This document shows positions 32,929 through 41,983 of a stretch of 42,087 nt of DNA, piece by piece. This DNA is from an uncultured Candidatus Melainabacteria bacterium (GTDB taxonomy: Bacteria; Cyanobacteriota; Vampirovibrionia; Gastranaerophilales; Gastranaerophilaceae), in contig CAKUZO010000006.1 of assembly GCA_934717895.1 (NCBI GenBank), positions 1 to 42,087 on the forward strand, given 5' to 3'. The notes under the pieces were generated by a model. It worked only from the letters and a program-made list of their open reading frames with translations. It had not been told where the DNA came from and ran no database searches. Every line of letters starts with the position of its first letter. Position 1 is the stretch's first letter. The position numbers and the translations under genes were made by a program.

Positions 32929-35900
32929 ATGAATAAGCGTTTATTAGGATTAACTTTGGCACTTTCAGCGGTTTTAGCGTCTGTTAATATTTCTTTTGCG
33001 GCTGATGAAAGAATTACAAACACAGAAGAAACAGATGTCATAAGTGGCAAAACTTTTGAAAACATTGATATTTCTGCCAAAGGTAATGTCCAAAACGGTT
33101 ACGGTTCCGGAATTTTAAACACCGGTTCAATCAAATCCCTTACTAACAATACTTATTCTGGAAACAAAGCGTATAACGGCGGTGGCTTATACAATTTAGG
33201 CATAATTGATGCAATAGAAAATGAAGTTTATTCAAACAACTCAGCCACATTAGCCGGTGGAGCAATAACAAATCTTGTAACAATTAATACGATAAACGCA
33301 ACTTTTACAAACAACAGCGTAACTGACGAAAACAGTTTTGGTGGTGCTATTTTTAACAGCGGAAAAATCGGTTCAATCAACGGGATTTTTGACGGAAACA
33401 CATCGACAAGTGGCGGCGGAGCAATTACAAACGTTGGAGAAATTTCTTCTATTAGCGGGAAATTCACAAACAACCAAGCTAAAATCGCAGGCGGAGCAAT
33501 AGTTACGAGTGATGTTAGCAATGAAACTTTAACTTTAAACGCCAATTTGAAAGAAATCAAAAATTCTATATTTGAAAATAACAAAGCAACAGGTAAATCC
33601 GGTGGTGGCGGAGCCATCATTAACAACCAATTAACAAATACGTTAAATATTAATTCGAGCTCGTTCAACTCAAATAGTGCCAACGATGGAGGCGCAATCT
33701 TCAATGCGGGAAGTTTAGCTGTTTCAAATTCAACATTTACCAACAACACAGCTCAAAGAACCGGTGGTGCAATCGCAAATGTCAGTGACACAAAACAAAA
33801 AGTTAATGCTAATTTGACAGTTCAAAACTCTAATTTTTATAACAACCAATCTGATGCAGCAGGCGGTGCGATTTACACAGATAGCTCTTTAACAGTTAAA
33901 AATTCGAATTTTTACAATAACCGCACAAACAAAACAGTTTCAGATGAAAACAGTAAGGGAAACGAAGAGAGTTTTGGACTTGGTGGCGGTGCAATTTTTT
34001 CTTTAATGGGAGATTTGAACATTGAAGAAGCAAGTTTTGCAAATAATGAAACAAATGGAAACGGCGGAGCTGTTTATTCATTTGCCGGAACTCAAAGTAT
34101 CAAAAATTCAGACTTTATAGGCAATAAAGCAGAGCAAGAAGGTGGTGCAATTTACGCCCTATCCCTTGACAACTCCAAAGAAACAACGACTATAACAGAT
34201 TCAAATTTTATTAACAACACAGCCGTCAAAAACGGTGGTGCAATTAGTCTGGAAAACACACAGGCATCAATTATTGCAAAAAACAAAGACGTAACTTTCT
34301 CTGGCAACACTGCTGAAAAAGGAAATGATATCTATCAGAACAAATCAATTACAAATATTTATGCAGAAGACGGAAGAAGAATTACTTTTAACGGTGGTAT
34401 TGCCGGAAACGGAACTATTAACACCAAAGGAACTATTTTATTAAACGGGGCTGTTACTCCGGACGCCGGAGCGTTAGCCGTAAATGTAAACAGTGGTACA
34501 ATAAAACCATCATCAGAAAATTATCTCGACGGAACAGATTTAACATTAGCAGAAGGTTCAACTCTTGATCTTCGCAATGGCAAACTGGGAGCAATGAACT
34601 TAAACAGCCTTACATCAAACAACGGAAACCTAAAACTCGACGTTGATGTTACATCAGAAGCTTTGGCTGATGGAATTTTGGCAAAGACGGCAAACGGAAA
34701 TCTAAATCTTTCAGAAGTTAATATGATGTCTGATATGGCAGATGGAACAAACTCAATATCTGCAACACTTACAGGGCTTGATAAATTAACAATAAAAACT
34801 CCGGAAAACGGCTTGAACGCCCTAACAAACGACTATTTATACACAGTAAAAGTTAACGGCACTAATGCAACAGTTGACAGATATACCCAAAACGGTTCTG
34901 CTGCAAAGATTGACGGTTTTTCTCTTGCCGTAAACCAAACGGACAAAATTGGCGAAAACAATGTTACTTTACAAAATGAAAGAAGTTTTTCTGCTCAAAG
35001 AGATGTCGAAATTACGGGTACAGGTCTAGAAAAAGGTTGGACAGGAAACTTAGGCGGAACGAAATTATCCGTAAACGGGAACGGTTACACCGTTAAAGGC
35101 GGAGAAAATTCAGGCATAATCGTTAACAACGGGCAAACTCTTGAATTTACCGACACAAATATTGATGGATTTAAGGCGACAGAAACAACAAAAGGTGCTT
35201 TGACTGTGAAAGATGGCGGAAACCTTAATATTTCCGCACTAAATCACGATGTTAAAATTTCTAATGTCACAGCAGGGCAGGCAGCAGATGGAACAGCTCT
35301 TGATAAAAACGCAATATTTCTCGACGGAAGCGGAAATTCAAAAGTCAATTTGACAACCGCAAATTCAAAATCAATTACAATTAACAACGACATTCGCTCT
35401 TCAAATGTCGCAAACGAAATCACCATGAAAGGTGATGGCACAATACTTTACAACGGAATTGTTGACCCTGTAACTTTGACAAACGAAAATGCAAGAACAA
35501 TTCACAACAACAAAATTCAAGATGTAACATACAACCTAAATTCAGGAATGGTAGGGTTCACGAAAGAAAGTTATTTATCAGACGGAAACAACTCACTTGT
35601 TTTCAACGGCGGCATGTTAACCCTTGCAAATGGCGCGGTAAATCCGGTTAATCTTGAAGCTTTGTCGTTAAACGCAAATTCAAATATTGCAGTCGATGCG
35701 GATTTGGCAAACAGTAAAATGGATACGATTTCCGCAAACAATTACAACTTTGCAAACGACGATGTAAAACTTAACGTCAGCGGAATTAATCTTTTAAGTG
35801 ATGCAAAATCGGAAATGACAACAATAAACTTTGTAAACGACAATTCTTTGAAATCACACATTTCAACAACAGTTTCAGAAGTTGCTTATTCGCCGATTTA

Positions 35901-36969
35901 CAAATACGGCGTGGCTTATGACCCGACTATGGGGAATTTTGAATTTACAAGAGGAAACGCGAGTGATTACAAAAACGTAAACCCTGCCGTTATGGTTGCA
36001 CCTGTTGCGGCACAGTTAGGCGGATATTTTAACCAATTGAACGCTTATGATCAGGCATTTTCAAACATGGATATGACAATGCTTATGACTCGTGAACAAC
36101 GCCAAGCTCTCAAAATGTACAACAAATATGCTTATAACGGCGACGGATTCGGCTCAGTTGCAACTTCTTCGGGAGCAATTCCGGAAGAGCGAGCAGGAGT
36201 ATGGGCAAGACCTTATTCATCATTTGAAAATGTACACCTCAAAAACGGGCCAAAAGTTTCTAACGTAATGTATGGAACCTTCTTTGGCGGAGATTCATCT
36301 ATTAAGGAATTCAAAAACGGATTTGACGGAATTTTTAGTGCTTACGTCGGCTATAACGGCTCACACCAAGTCTTTAACCACAATAGTTTATGGCAAAACG
36401 GCGGTACGCTAGGTTTAACAGGAACTTTATATAAAGGTAACTGGTTCGGCGGTTGGACAATCGCAACGGGGCTTTCAGGAGTTGATGCAAACACAATGTA
36501 CGGCTCAGAAGACTTTGGTATGTGGTCAATCGGTACAGCCTTAAAAACAGGCTACAACTGGGAATTGCTTAACAACAAATTCATAATTCAACCTCACATG
36601 ATGGTATCATATTCGTTGGTTGATACATTCAATTACACAAATGCAGCAGGGTTGAAGATAAGTTCTGATCCTTTGAATGCTGTTCAACTTGCTCCCGGAT
36701 TAAGATTTATCGGAAACCTGAAAGATGGCTGGCAACCTTATTTGGGCTTAGATTTTATGTGGAATATTATGGATAAGACAAAATTTGATGCTATGGAAAC
36801 AAGTTTGCCACAATTGTCTGTAAAACCATATATTCAATACGGTGTTGGGGTTCAAAAACGTTGGGGCGAACGTTCAACAGGCTATGCACAAGCAATGTTT
36901 AGAAACATCGGCAGAAACGGTGTAATTCTATCATTAGGTTACAGAGCTTCATTCGGGCATGGACATTAA
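32929..36969 (+). CDS. Autotransporter with Chlamydia Pmp-like GGAI/FxxN repeats
   Basis: 1346 residues. Signal peptide (about 1-24, ending SFAA). Residues about 70-460 contain roughly a dozen G-G-A-I(V)-x-N and F-x-N-N pairs (GGAITN, GGAIFN, FTNN, FYNN, GGAIYT), the hallmark of chlamydial polymorphic outer-membrane proteins. Residues about 470-1070 continue as an Asn/Thr/Gly-rich beta-helical passenger; the last 270 residues (from VWARPYSSFENV) form an autotransporter beta-barrel ending GYRASFGHGH. It should be exposed at the outer membrane, likely as an adhesin. The unusual final residues after the aromatic end are noted. GAGGAATT precedes ATG. It separates the two biosynthetic blocks. Confidence 0.92.
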   Translation: MNKRLLGLTLALSAVLASVNISFAADERITNTEETDVISGKTFENIDISAKGNVQNGYGSGILNTGSIKSLTNNTYSGNKAYNGGGLYNLGIIDAIENEVYSNNSATLAGGAITNLVTINTINATFTNNSVTDENSFGGAIFNSGKIGSINGIFDGNTSTSGGGAITNVGEISSISGKFTNNQAKIAGGAIVTSDVSNETLTLNANLKEIKNSIFENNKATGKSGGGGAIINNQLTNTLNINSSSFNSNSANDGGAIFNAGSLAVSNSTFTNNTAQRTGGAIANVSDTKQKVNANLTVQNSNFYNNQSDAAGGAIYTDSSLTVKNSNFYNNRTNKTVSDENSKGNEESFGLGGGAIFSLMGDLNIEEASFANNETNGNGGAVYSFAGTQSIKNSDFIGNKAEQEGGAIYALSLDNSKETTTITDSNFINNTAVKNGGAISLENTQASIIAKNKDVTFSGNTAEKGNDIYQNKSITNIYAEDGRRITFNGGIAGNGTINTKGTILLNGAVTPDAGALAVNVNSGTIKPSSENYLDGTDLTLAEGSTLDLRNGKLGAMNLNSLTSNNGNLKLDVDVTSEALADGILAKTANGNLNLSEVNMMSDMADGTNSISATLTGLDKLTIKTPENGLNALTNDYLYTVKVNGTNATVDRYTQNGSAAKIDGFSLAVNQTDKIGENNVTLQNERSFSAQRDVEITGTGLEKGWTGNLGGTKLSVNGNGYTVKGGENSGIIVNNGQTLEFTDTNIDGFKATETTKGALTVKDGGNLNISALNHDVKISNVTAGQAADGTALDKNAIFLDGSGNSKVNLTTANSKSITINNDIRSSNVANEITMKGDGTILYNGIVDPVTLTNENARTIHNNKIQDVTYNLNSGMVGFTKESYLSDGNNSLVFNGGMLTLANGAVNPVNLEALSLNANSNIAVDADLANSKMDTISANNYNFANDDVKLNVSGINLLSDAKSEMTTINFVNDNSLKSHISTTVSEVAYSPIYKYGVAYDPTMGNFEFTRGNASDYKNVNPAVMVAPVAAQLGGYFNQLNAYDQAFSNMDMTMLMTREQRQALKMYNKYAYNGDGFGSVATSSGAIPEERAGVWARPYSSFENVHLKNGPKVSNVMYGTFFGGDSSIKEFKNGFDGIFSAYVGYNGSHQVFNHNSLWQNGGTLGLTGTLYKGNWFGGWTIATGLSGVDANTMYGSEDFGMWSIGTALKTGYNWELLNNKFIIQPHMMVSYSLVDTFNYTNAAGLKISSDPLNAVQLAPGLRFIGNLKDGWQPYLGLDFMWNIMDKTKFDAMETSLPQLSVKPYIQYGVGVQKRWGERSTGYAQAMFRNIGRNGVILSLGYRASFGHGH

Positions 36970-36991
36970 AAGAATTAAAAACAGTTATTCA

Positions 36992-37000
36992 TGCTAAAAT
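36992..37000 (+). promoter_or_regulatory. Extended -10, leaderless start of biosynthetic block 2
   Basis: TGC followed by TAAAAT (36995-37000) and exactly 6 nt to ATG 37007; no ribosome binding site. It would drive the tightly overlapping genes 37007-41952 as one operon. The -35 region is weak, as often with an extended -10. Confidence 0.5.
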
Positions 37001-37006
37001 ATTTCT

Positions 37007-37423
37007 ATGAGTATTAAAAAACTAAAACCCATAATTCCCTTTTGTGCAACAATTTGCGTTGTAGGATTGTTTCATTTTAGCAAGATTTATGCGTTGAAAT
37101 TCTATCCGGTAGTCATAAATTCAATTATTTTTTGCATATTCTTTTCTTCAATTTTTTGCGAAGAAACGATTATCCAAAAATTTGCCAAAAAACTGGACGG
37201 GAAATTAACAGATTTTAGCAGGAACTATACAAGAAACCTTACTTACATTTGGTGCATATTTTTATTTATAAACCTTTTATTTTCTATTGCAACGGTTTTT
37301 ATGAGCGAACGAGTATGGAGCCTTTATAACGCTTGCATTTCTTATATTGCACTCGGAATAATGTTTGGAGTAGAATATGTTGTACGAATTATTTTAAGGG
37401 CAAAATATGATGGAAGAAAGTAA
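37007..37423 (+). CDS. Small membrane protein of the aryl-polyene-type locus (COG4648-like)
   Basis: 138 residues with about four membrane segments: 9-28, 35-52, 80-98 and 108-128. APE loci carry a conserved small membrane protein of this size (COG4648 type, ApeG) directly before the acyl ligase, as here; the match rests on size, topology and position. Its last 17 bases overlap the ligase gene. Role unknown, presumably in the inner-membrane export or anchoring complex. Confidence 0.72.
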   Translation: MSIKKLKPIIPFCATICVVGLFHFSKIYALKFYPVVINSIIFCIFFSSIFCEETIIQKFAKKLDGKLTDFSRNYTRNLTYIWCIFLFINLLFSIATVFMSERVWSLYNACISYIALGIMFGVEYVVRIILRAKYDGRK

Positions 37424-38774
37424 TGTTGGTTTTGTGTTTTTTACGTCCGGCTCAACCGGTGAACCAAAAACCGTAAATAAAACAAGCAAATGCGTTGTTA
37501 AAGAATCACAGGATTTGGCAGAAATGTTTAAATTTTCGCCTGACACAAAGTTTGTTTCAACCGTAACAACTGACTATATGTACGGAACAACTTTTATGAT
37601 GATGTTACCGCTTGAATTGAAATGTGAAGTCGACTCAGAACAAATTTTGTATCCCGAAGATATAAAAGATTACGAAAAATTCGTGTTTGTTTCTACCCCA
37701 TCTTTTTTGGAAAAATTATACAAATATAATTTTACATTTAAACATAAGCCTGAAATGATTTTTTCCGCCGGTGCAAAACTTGATGACAAAGTTTTTGAAT
37801 ATTTAGAAACAATTTCAAAAAGTGTTACAGAAATCTACGGGAGCACAGAAGCAGGAGTTATCGGATACAGACAAAAGTCTGGTGATAAACTGAAATTTTT
37901 CCCAAATGTAAAAGCCGTTCAAAAACAAATAAATATCTGCAATACAGACTCAAATACCCAGCCACATAGCGGTTTGACTACTTTTATTTCATCTCCGTAT
38001 TTTGACGAACCTGAACTTGAATTAAACGATGAATTGGAGATTTTTGACGACGGTTTTATCGTAAAAGGACGAAATGACAGAATTGTAAAAATTCAAGAAA
38101 AACGAATTTCTCTAATTGAAATGGAAAACTTCTTAAATCAAGATAAGCTGATTGAAAAATCTCGCTGTCTTAAAATTGATGACAAGCTTTGTACGGCTGT
38201 GGTTTTGACATCTGAGGGCAAAAAGTTTTTAGAAAAAAATGGAAAACTTGAACTCGTAAAAAAACTTAAACAAATGATTGCAGAAAGCTATCGTCCAATT
38301 CTTGAAAATATCATGATTGATTTCCCATCACTTCGATATGTTGTGCCAAAACGATGGAGATTTTTGCAAGACTTACCCGTCAACAAACGTGGAAAAGTCG
38401 ACGACAAGCGAATTAGAGAATGGTTCAATTCAAATATTACGTATCCTGACATAGTTGACTATCTAAACAATGGAGAAAATGTTGAATTAGACTTGATTTT
38501 CCCTAAAAACAGTAACTTTTTTCAAGGTCATTTTCCTGAATTTCCGATTTTGCCGGGAGTTGTTCAATTGTTTTTTGCAAATGAATTTTCAAAAGATATT
38601 TTTAATATTGATTTTATCCCTGAAAAAACTAAAAAAATTAAATTTTCATCAATCATAAAACCTGACATCAAGGTTAAACTTGTTTTGACAAAAGGGGTAA
38701 AATCAATTGATTACAAGTATGTAGACTGTGAAAATTATGAAAAAATTTTCTCTTCCGGAACTTTTGTTTTATAA
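37407..38774 (+). CDS. Acyl ligase-dehydratase fusion of the aryl-polyene-type locus
   Basis: 455 residues. Residues 1-343 are an adenylate-forming (ANL) ligase: P-loop FFTSGSTGEPK (11-21), YGSTEAG (144-150), GRNDRIVKI (221-229) and the catalytic Lys K330 in NKRGKVD. The roughly 100 or more residues that normally precede the P-loop are absent; the domain begins almost at the motif. Residues 344-455 are a FabZ-like hot-dog domain with H375 in QGHFPEFPILPG, but the FabZ catalytic Glu is F389 here. Together these correspond to ApeH and ApeI functions: loading an aryl acid on an ACP and dehydrating intermediates with the ApeP-like domain at 24362-26554. Overlaps the preceding gene by 17 nt. Confidence 0.88.
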   Translation: MMEESNVGFVFFTSGSTGEPKTVNKTSKCVVKESQDLAEMFKFSPDTKFVSTVTTDYMYGTTFMMMLPLELKCEVDSEQILYPEDIKDYEKFVFVSTPSFLEKLYKYNFTFKHKPEMIFSAGAKLDDKVFEYLETISKSVTEIYGSTEAGVIGYRQKSGDKLKFFPNVKAVQKQINICNTDSNTQPHSGLTTFISSPYFDEPELELNDELEIFDDGFIVKGRNDRIVKIQEKRISLIEMENFLNQDKLIEKSRCLKIDDKLCTAVVLTSEGKKFLEKNGKLELVKKLKQMIAESYRPILENIMIDFPSLRYVVPKRWRFLQDLPVNKRGKVDDKRIREWFNSNITYPDIVDYLNNGENVELDLIFPKNSNFFQGHFPEFPILPGVVQLFFANEFSKDIFNIDFIPEKTKKIKFSSIIKPDIKVKLVLTKGVKSIDYKYVDCENYEKIFSSGTFVL

Positions 38775-38784
38775 TGAGGTTGTT

Positions 38785-39192
38785 ATGGTTGTATGTGAAT
38801 GCTTAATAGATGTTCAATTTTTTGATCTTGATCCGATGAATGTTGTCTGGCATGGGAATTACGTCAAATATCTGGAACATGCAAGATGCGACATGTTATC
38901 CAAAATCGGTTACTCCTACGATGATATGAGGGCAGATGGGATTGCATATCCTGTGGCAAAAATGGATTTAAAATTTATAAAACCGGCCTTCTTTATGCAA
39001 AAATTGAAAATTGTAACAAGATTAGTTGAAATTGAGCCGTCTTTGATTATTAAGTATGAAATTTTTGATGCAACAACCGGCGAAAAAATTTTTACTGCCA
39101 AAAGTATGCAGATTTGTGTTGATATTAACTCAATGGAAAGCATTTACACTGCACCAAAAAAATTCATTGAAAGGTTAAAAAACTATGCGTAA
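38785..39192 (+). CDS. 4HBT-type thioesterase of the aryl-polyene-type locus
   Basis: 135 residues from ATG 38785, preceded by GAGGTTGTT; the frame opening at 38728 is not used. Hot-dog thioesterase of the 4-hydroxybenzoyl-CoA/YbgC type: FFDLDPMNVVWHGNYVKYLE (12-31) with the catalytic Asp D16. In APE loci the corresponding ApeK may release product or clear misloaded ACP. Starts 11 bases after the ligase fusion and overlaps the LolA-like gene by 8 nt. Confidence 0.9.
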   Translation: MVVCECLIDVQFFDLDPMNVVWHGNYVKYLEHARCDMLSKIGYSYDDMRADGIAYPVAKMDLKFIKPAFFMQKLKIVTRLVEIEPSLIIKYEIFDATTGEKIFTAKSMQICVDINSMESIYTAPKKFIERLKNYA

Positions 39193-39709
39193 GATTTTTA
39201 CTTTTTTAGCTGTTTTTTTATTCAGTACAAACCTCTGTTTTGCTTCCGACAGTATTTTTAGTTACCCGTCTTCAAGTAAAATAATCTCTGCTCAAATGCC
39301 AAAACTTAAAGATGTTTCTTGCAAATTTACACAAGAAAAATATATCGGAACAACAGTTTTAAAATCAGGCGGAAATTTTCAATTTGTAAAAAATAAAGGG
39401 GCAATTTTTGAAACTCTTTATCCGATAAAATCAACAATCACATACGGTTCAGCTCAAAACAAACAGATGAATGACGTAATGTTGGCAATTTCTAATAAAA
39501 ATTATTCTTATTTAGACAAAAATTTTTCATTGTTTTATAAAAAAGAAAATAACGAATGGATTATCGGGTTAAAGCCTAAAAAGGGCACAGTGCCTGCTTC
39601 TCAGCTAAACAATATTATAATCAAAGGCAATATTGATATCGATAATATTAAAATAAATACACTTAAAAACGGAACAACGGACATTCATTTTAAATGCAAA
39701 ACAAACTAA
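39185..39709 (+). CDS. LolA-like outer-membrane lipoprotein carrier of the locus
   Basis: 174 residues with a signal peptide (MRKIFTFLAVFLFSTNLCFA). The mature part has the LolA-type half-barrel pattern: VSCKFTQEKYIGTTVLKSGGNFQF and LPKKGTV-like GLKPKKGTVPASQLNNIII. APE loci encode such a periplasmic carrier (ApeL), thought to help the lipid-linked polyene across the periplasm together with the MMPL exporter that follows with a 16-nt overlap. Confidence 0.85.
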   Translation: MRKIFTFLAVFLFSTNLCFASDSIFSYPSSSKIISAQMPKLKDVSCKFTQEKYIGTTVLKSGGNFQFVKNKGAIFETLYPIKSTITYGSAQNKQMNDVMLAISNKNYSYLDKNFSLFYKKENNEWIIGLKPKKGTVPASQLNNIIIKGNIDIDNIKINTLKNGTTDIHFKCKTN

Positions 39710-41952
39710 CTATTATTTTACGAATATTTTTTATATTAACCCTAATAATCTTAGGGATTTTAGTTTTATGCAACCCAATTCATACAGAAACAAATATTTT
39801 AAAAGCAATTTTTTCTACTAATGAAAATAGTTTGCTTGTAGATTTAAGCTCTGAATTTTCATCAAAAATAAACGTAATTATAGAAAGCAACGACTACGAA
39901 AAAACAGAAACAATTGCCAAAACTTTTTACTCAAAAGTTGATCAAACCAAAATACACACATCTGATATAAATGCAATGGGAGTTATTGAAGATTTTGAAA
40001 AATATCAAAATAATCTTTTATCACAAAGCACCAGAAAACTATTAATAAATAAGGATTACGATACTGTTATTGCAAATTCTTATGAAGCACTTTACAACCC
40101 TGTAATGCCTCCAATCGGCTCAATCGAAAAAGATCCTTTTTTACTTTTAACAGATTTCGTAACAAAATTGAACAATAACTCACAAATGCCAACTGACTTT
40201 ACCCCAATCGAATTTAACGACAAATTTTACAGTATAATAATACTTGATGTAAATAAAGATTTGGCACTTTCTCCAACAGTTTTAAACTCAGAAGTGAAAA
40301 AACTCGTTAACTTACAAGATGAATTCAGCAAAAACGATGTAAAAATCTATCTTACAGGTGCTCCAATCCATTCATTCTTCGCAAGTTCTCATTCAATTTT
40401 TGAAATAAATTTAATCTGCATATTGTCCACATTGTTTGTAATCGGCTTAATATTTTGGTATTTTGGAACTTTATTGCCACTAATCCCAATTGCAATAAGT
40501 ATAGGACTCGGAATTTATGCAGGCTACTGCATGACAGCATTAGTTTTCAAAGATATACACATTTTGACATTTGTGTTTTCTACAACCTTAATCGGGGTTT
40601 GCGTTGACTATTCTTTACATTATTTTGTAGCGTTAAAAGAAGAAAAATTTGGAACAGATGTAATAAAAAACATTTTCAAAAGCCTTACAGTCAGCCTAAT
40701 TACAACCATAAGTGCATTTTTTGTTTTGTTATTTGCAGATTTTGTATTACTAAGACAAATTTCTGTTTTTACAATAACAGGACTTATAACGGTTTATGGA
40801 GTTGTGGTGCTTGGATATCCTATGATAAGAGCATTTTTAGAAGCAAAGATGAAAAGATGCGAAAATACAGAAGCTGTTTGTCGTCATTCTGAGGGAAACA
40901 ACAATTTTTTCCCGAAGAATCTTGTGACAAGCAAACAAAAAAATCTGGTAGGTTTGGCTTGCAACAAAACAGTTACCTTATTTTTTGGTTGCCTCTCCGT
41001 TTTATTCCTAATTTTCGGTTTATTCCACACACATTTTGACGACAATATAAAAAACATGTACACCCCGCCAAAAAACCTTTTGGAAGCAGAAAAACTTTTC
41101 ACTAATATAATCGGAACCAATTCAGACACCACAATTTTTGTAATTGAAGGCAAAAATTTACAAGATATTTTGCAAAAAGAAGAAAATATTGCAGACAAAC
41201 TAACTGATGAAAATTGTGATGGGTACCAAGCTTTGAGCAAATTTATACCTTCTGAAAAACGCCAAAAATCCAATCAAATTTTGCGAAAAGAACTCTATAA
41301 AGCAAGACTTAATGATTATGCAATATTTTTGCCACCCCAAACTCGTTCCCAACTTATTAACGAAAATTTTGGCAATAATTATTTAAATCTCAATAAAGAT
41401 TTTGACTTTTTAAAAAACAATTTTCTTATCAACAAAAACACTTCTATAATGTTAATTTCAGGGTATAAAGGGCAAGTCATTGACGGAATAAAAACAATCA
41501 ATTTTCAAAAAGATATTTCATCTCAAATCAGACATTGCAGAAAAATTTGTTTATGGCTATTAATTCCAATTTTTGGACTTTTGTACCTTTTATTGGCAAA
41601 AATCTATGATAAAAAATCAGCAGTAAAAATTCTTGCTCCGTCTGCTTGTGCAGTAATATTTGTGTTTGCAATATTAGGGCTTTTCAGATGTCCTATCAAC
41701 CTTTTTCATCTGCTTGCAATGTTTTTGATAATAGGTTTCGGGCTTGATTATTCTGTTTTCAGATTTACAAACCCTGAAAAATCCGGTGACTCCGTATTTT
41801 TATCGTGCATAACAACGGTGTTTTCATTTGCACTTCTTGCTTTTGCAGGATTTAAGTTGATAAGTTCACTCGGAATTGTTTTGACATTAGGGCTTTTGAG
41901 TTCTTATATTTTTAGCATAAAATTAATACAGAATAGTTGTAAAAAATCTTAA
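39694..41952 (+). CDS. MMPL/RND-family exporter of the aryl-polyene-type locus
   Basis: 752 residues with the two-fold MMPL topology: TM1 (about 7-27), a periplasmic loop to about 228, TM2-6 (about 230-385), a cytosolic linker (386-425), TM7 (about 425-445), a second periplasmic loop, and TM8-12 (about 610-745). GVCVDYSLHYFVALKEE in TM4 and FGLDYSVFRF in TM10 are the conserved Asp-Tyr motifs used for proton coupling. Corresponds to ApeM. In the linker, codons around residue 397 (RHSEGNNNFFPKNL) derive from a palindromic repeat (40882-40923) kept in frame. Confidence 0.92.
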   Translation: MQNKLTIILRIFFILTLIILGILVLCNPIHTETNILKAIFSTNENSLLVDLSSEFSSKINVIIESNDYEKTETIAKTFYSKVDQTKIHTSDINAMGVIEDFEKYQNNLLSQSTRKLLINKDYDTVIANSYEALYNPVMPPIGSIEKDPFLLLTDFVTKLNNNSQMPTDFTPIEFNDKFYSIIILDVNKDLALSPTVLNSEVKKLVNLQDEFSKNDVKIYLTGAPIHSFFASSHSIFEINLICILSTLFVIGLIFWYFGTLLPLIPIAISIGLGIYAGYCMTALVFKDIHILTFVFSTTLIGVCVDYSLHYFVALKEEKFGTDVIKNIFKSLTVSLITTISAFFVLLFADFVLLRQISVFTITGLITVYGVVVLGYPMIRAFLEAKMKRCENTEAVCRHSEGNNNFFPKNLVTSKQKNLVGLACNKTVTLFFGCLSVLFLIFGLFHTHFDDNIKNMYTPPKNLLEAEKLFTNIIGTNSDTTIFVIEGKNLQDILQKEENIADKLTDENCDGYQALSKFIPSEKRQKSNQILRKELYKARLNDYAIFLPPQTRSQLINENFGNNYLNLNKDFDFLKNNFLINKNTSIMLISGYKGQVIDGIKTINFQKDISSQIRHCRKICLWLLIPIFGLLYLLLAKIYDKKSAVKILAPSACAVIFVFAILGLFRCPINLFHLLAMFLIIGFGLDYSVFRFTNPEKSGDSVFLSCITTVFSFALLAFAGFKLISSLGIVLTLGLLSSYIFSIKLIQNSCKKS
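40882..40923. repeat. Short palindromic element inside the exporter gene
   Basis: CGTCATTCTGAGGGAAA and TTTCCCGAAGAATCTTG form an imperfect inverted repeat; the first part equals the repeat ends at 28473 and in the KS-DH gene. It is translated as RHSEGNNNFFPKNL in the cytosolic linker between the two membrane halves, a tolerant position. Confidence 0.7.
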
Positions 41953-41983
41953 ATAAAAATGAAAATTTTTCGAAAGGCAGTTA

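Noticed and set aside
33228..33749. 173-codon open frame on the minus strand
   Set aside because: It is the mirror of the GGAI/FxxN repeats of the autotransporter; its Pro-rich product and lack of a ribosome binding site mark it as a shadow frame.
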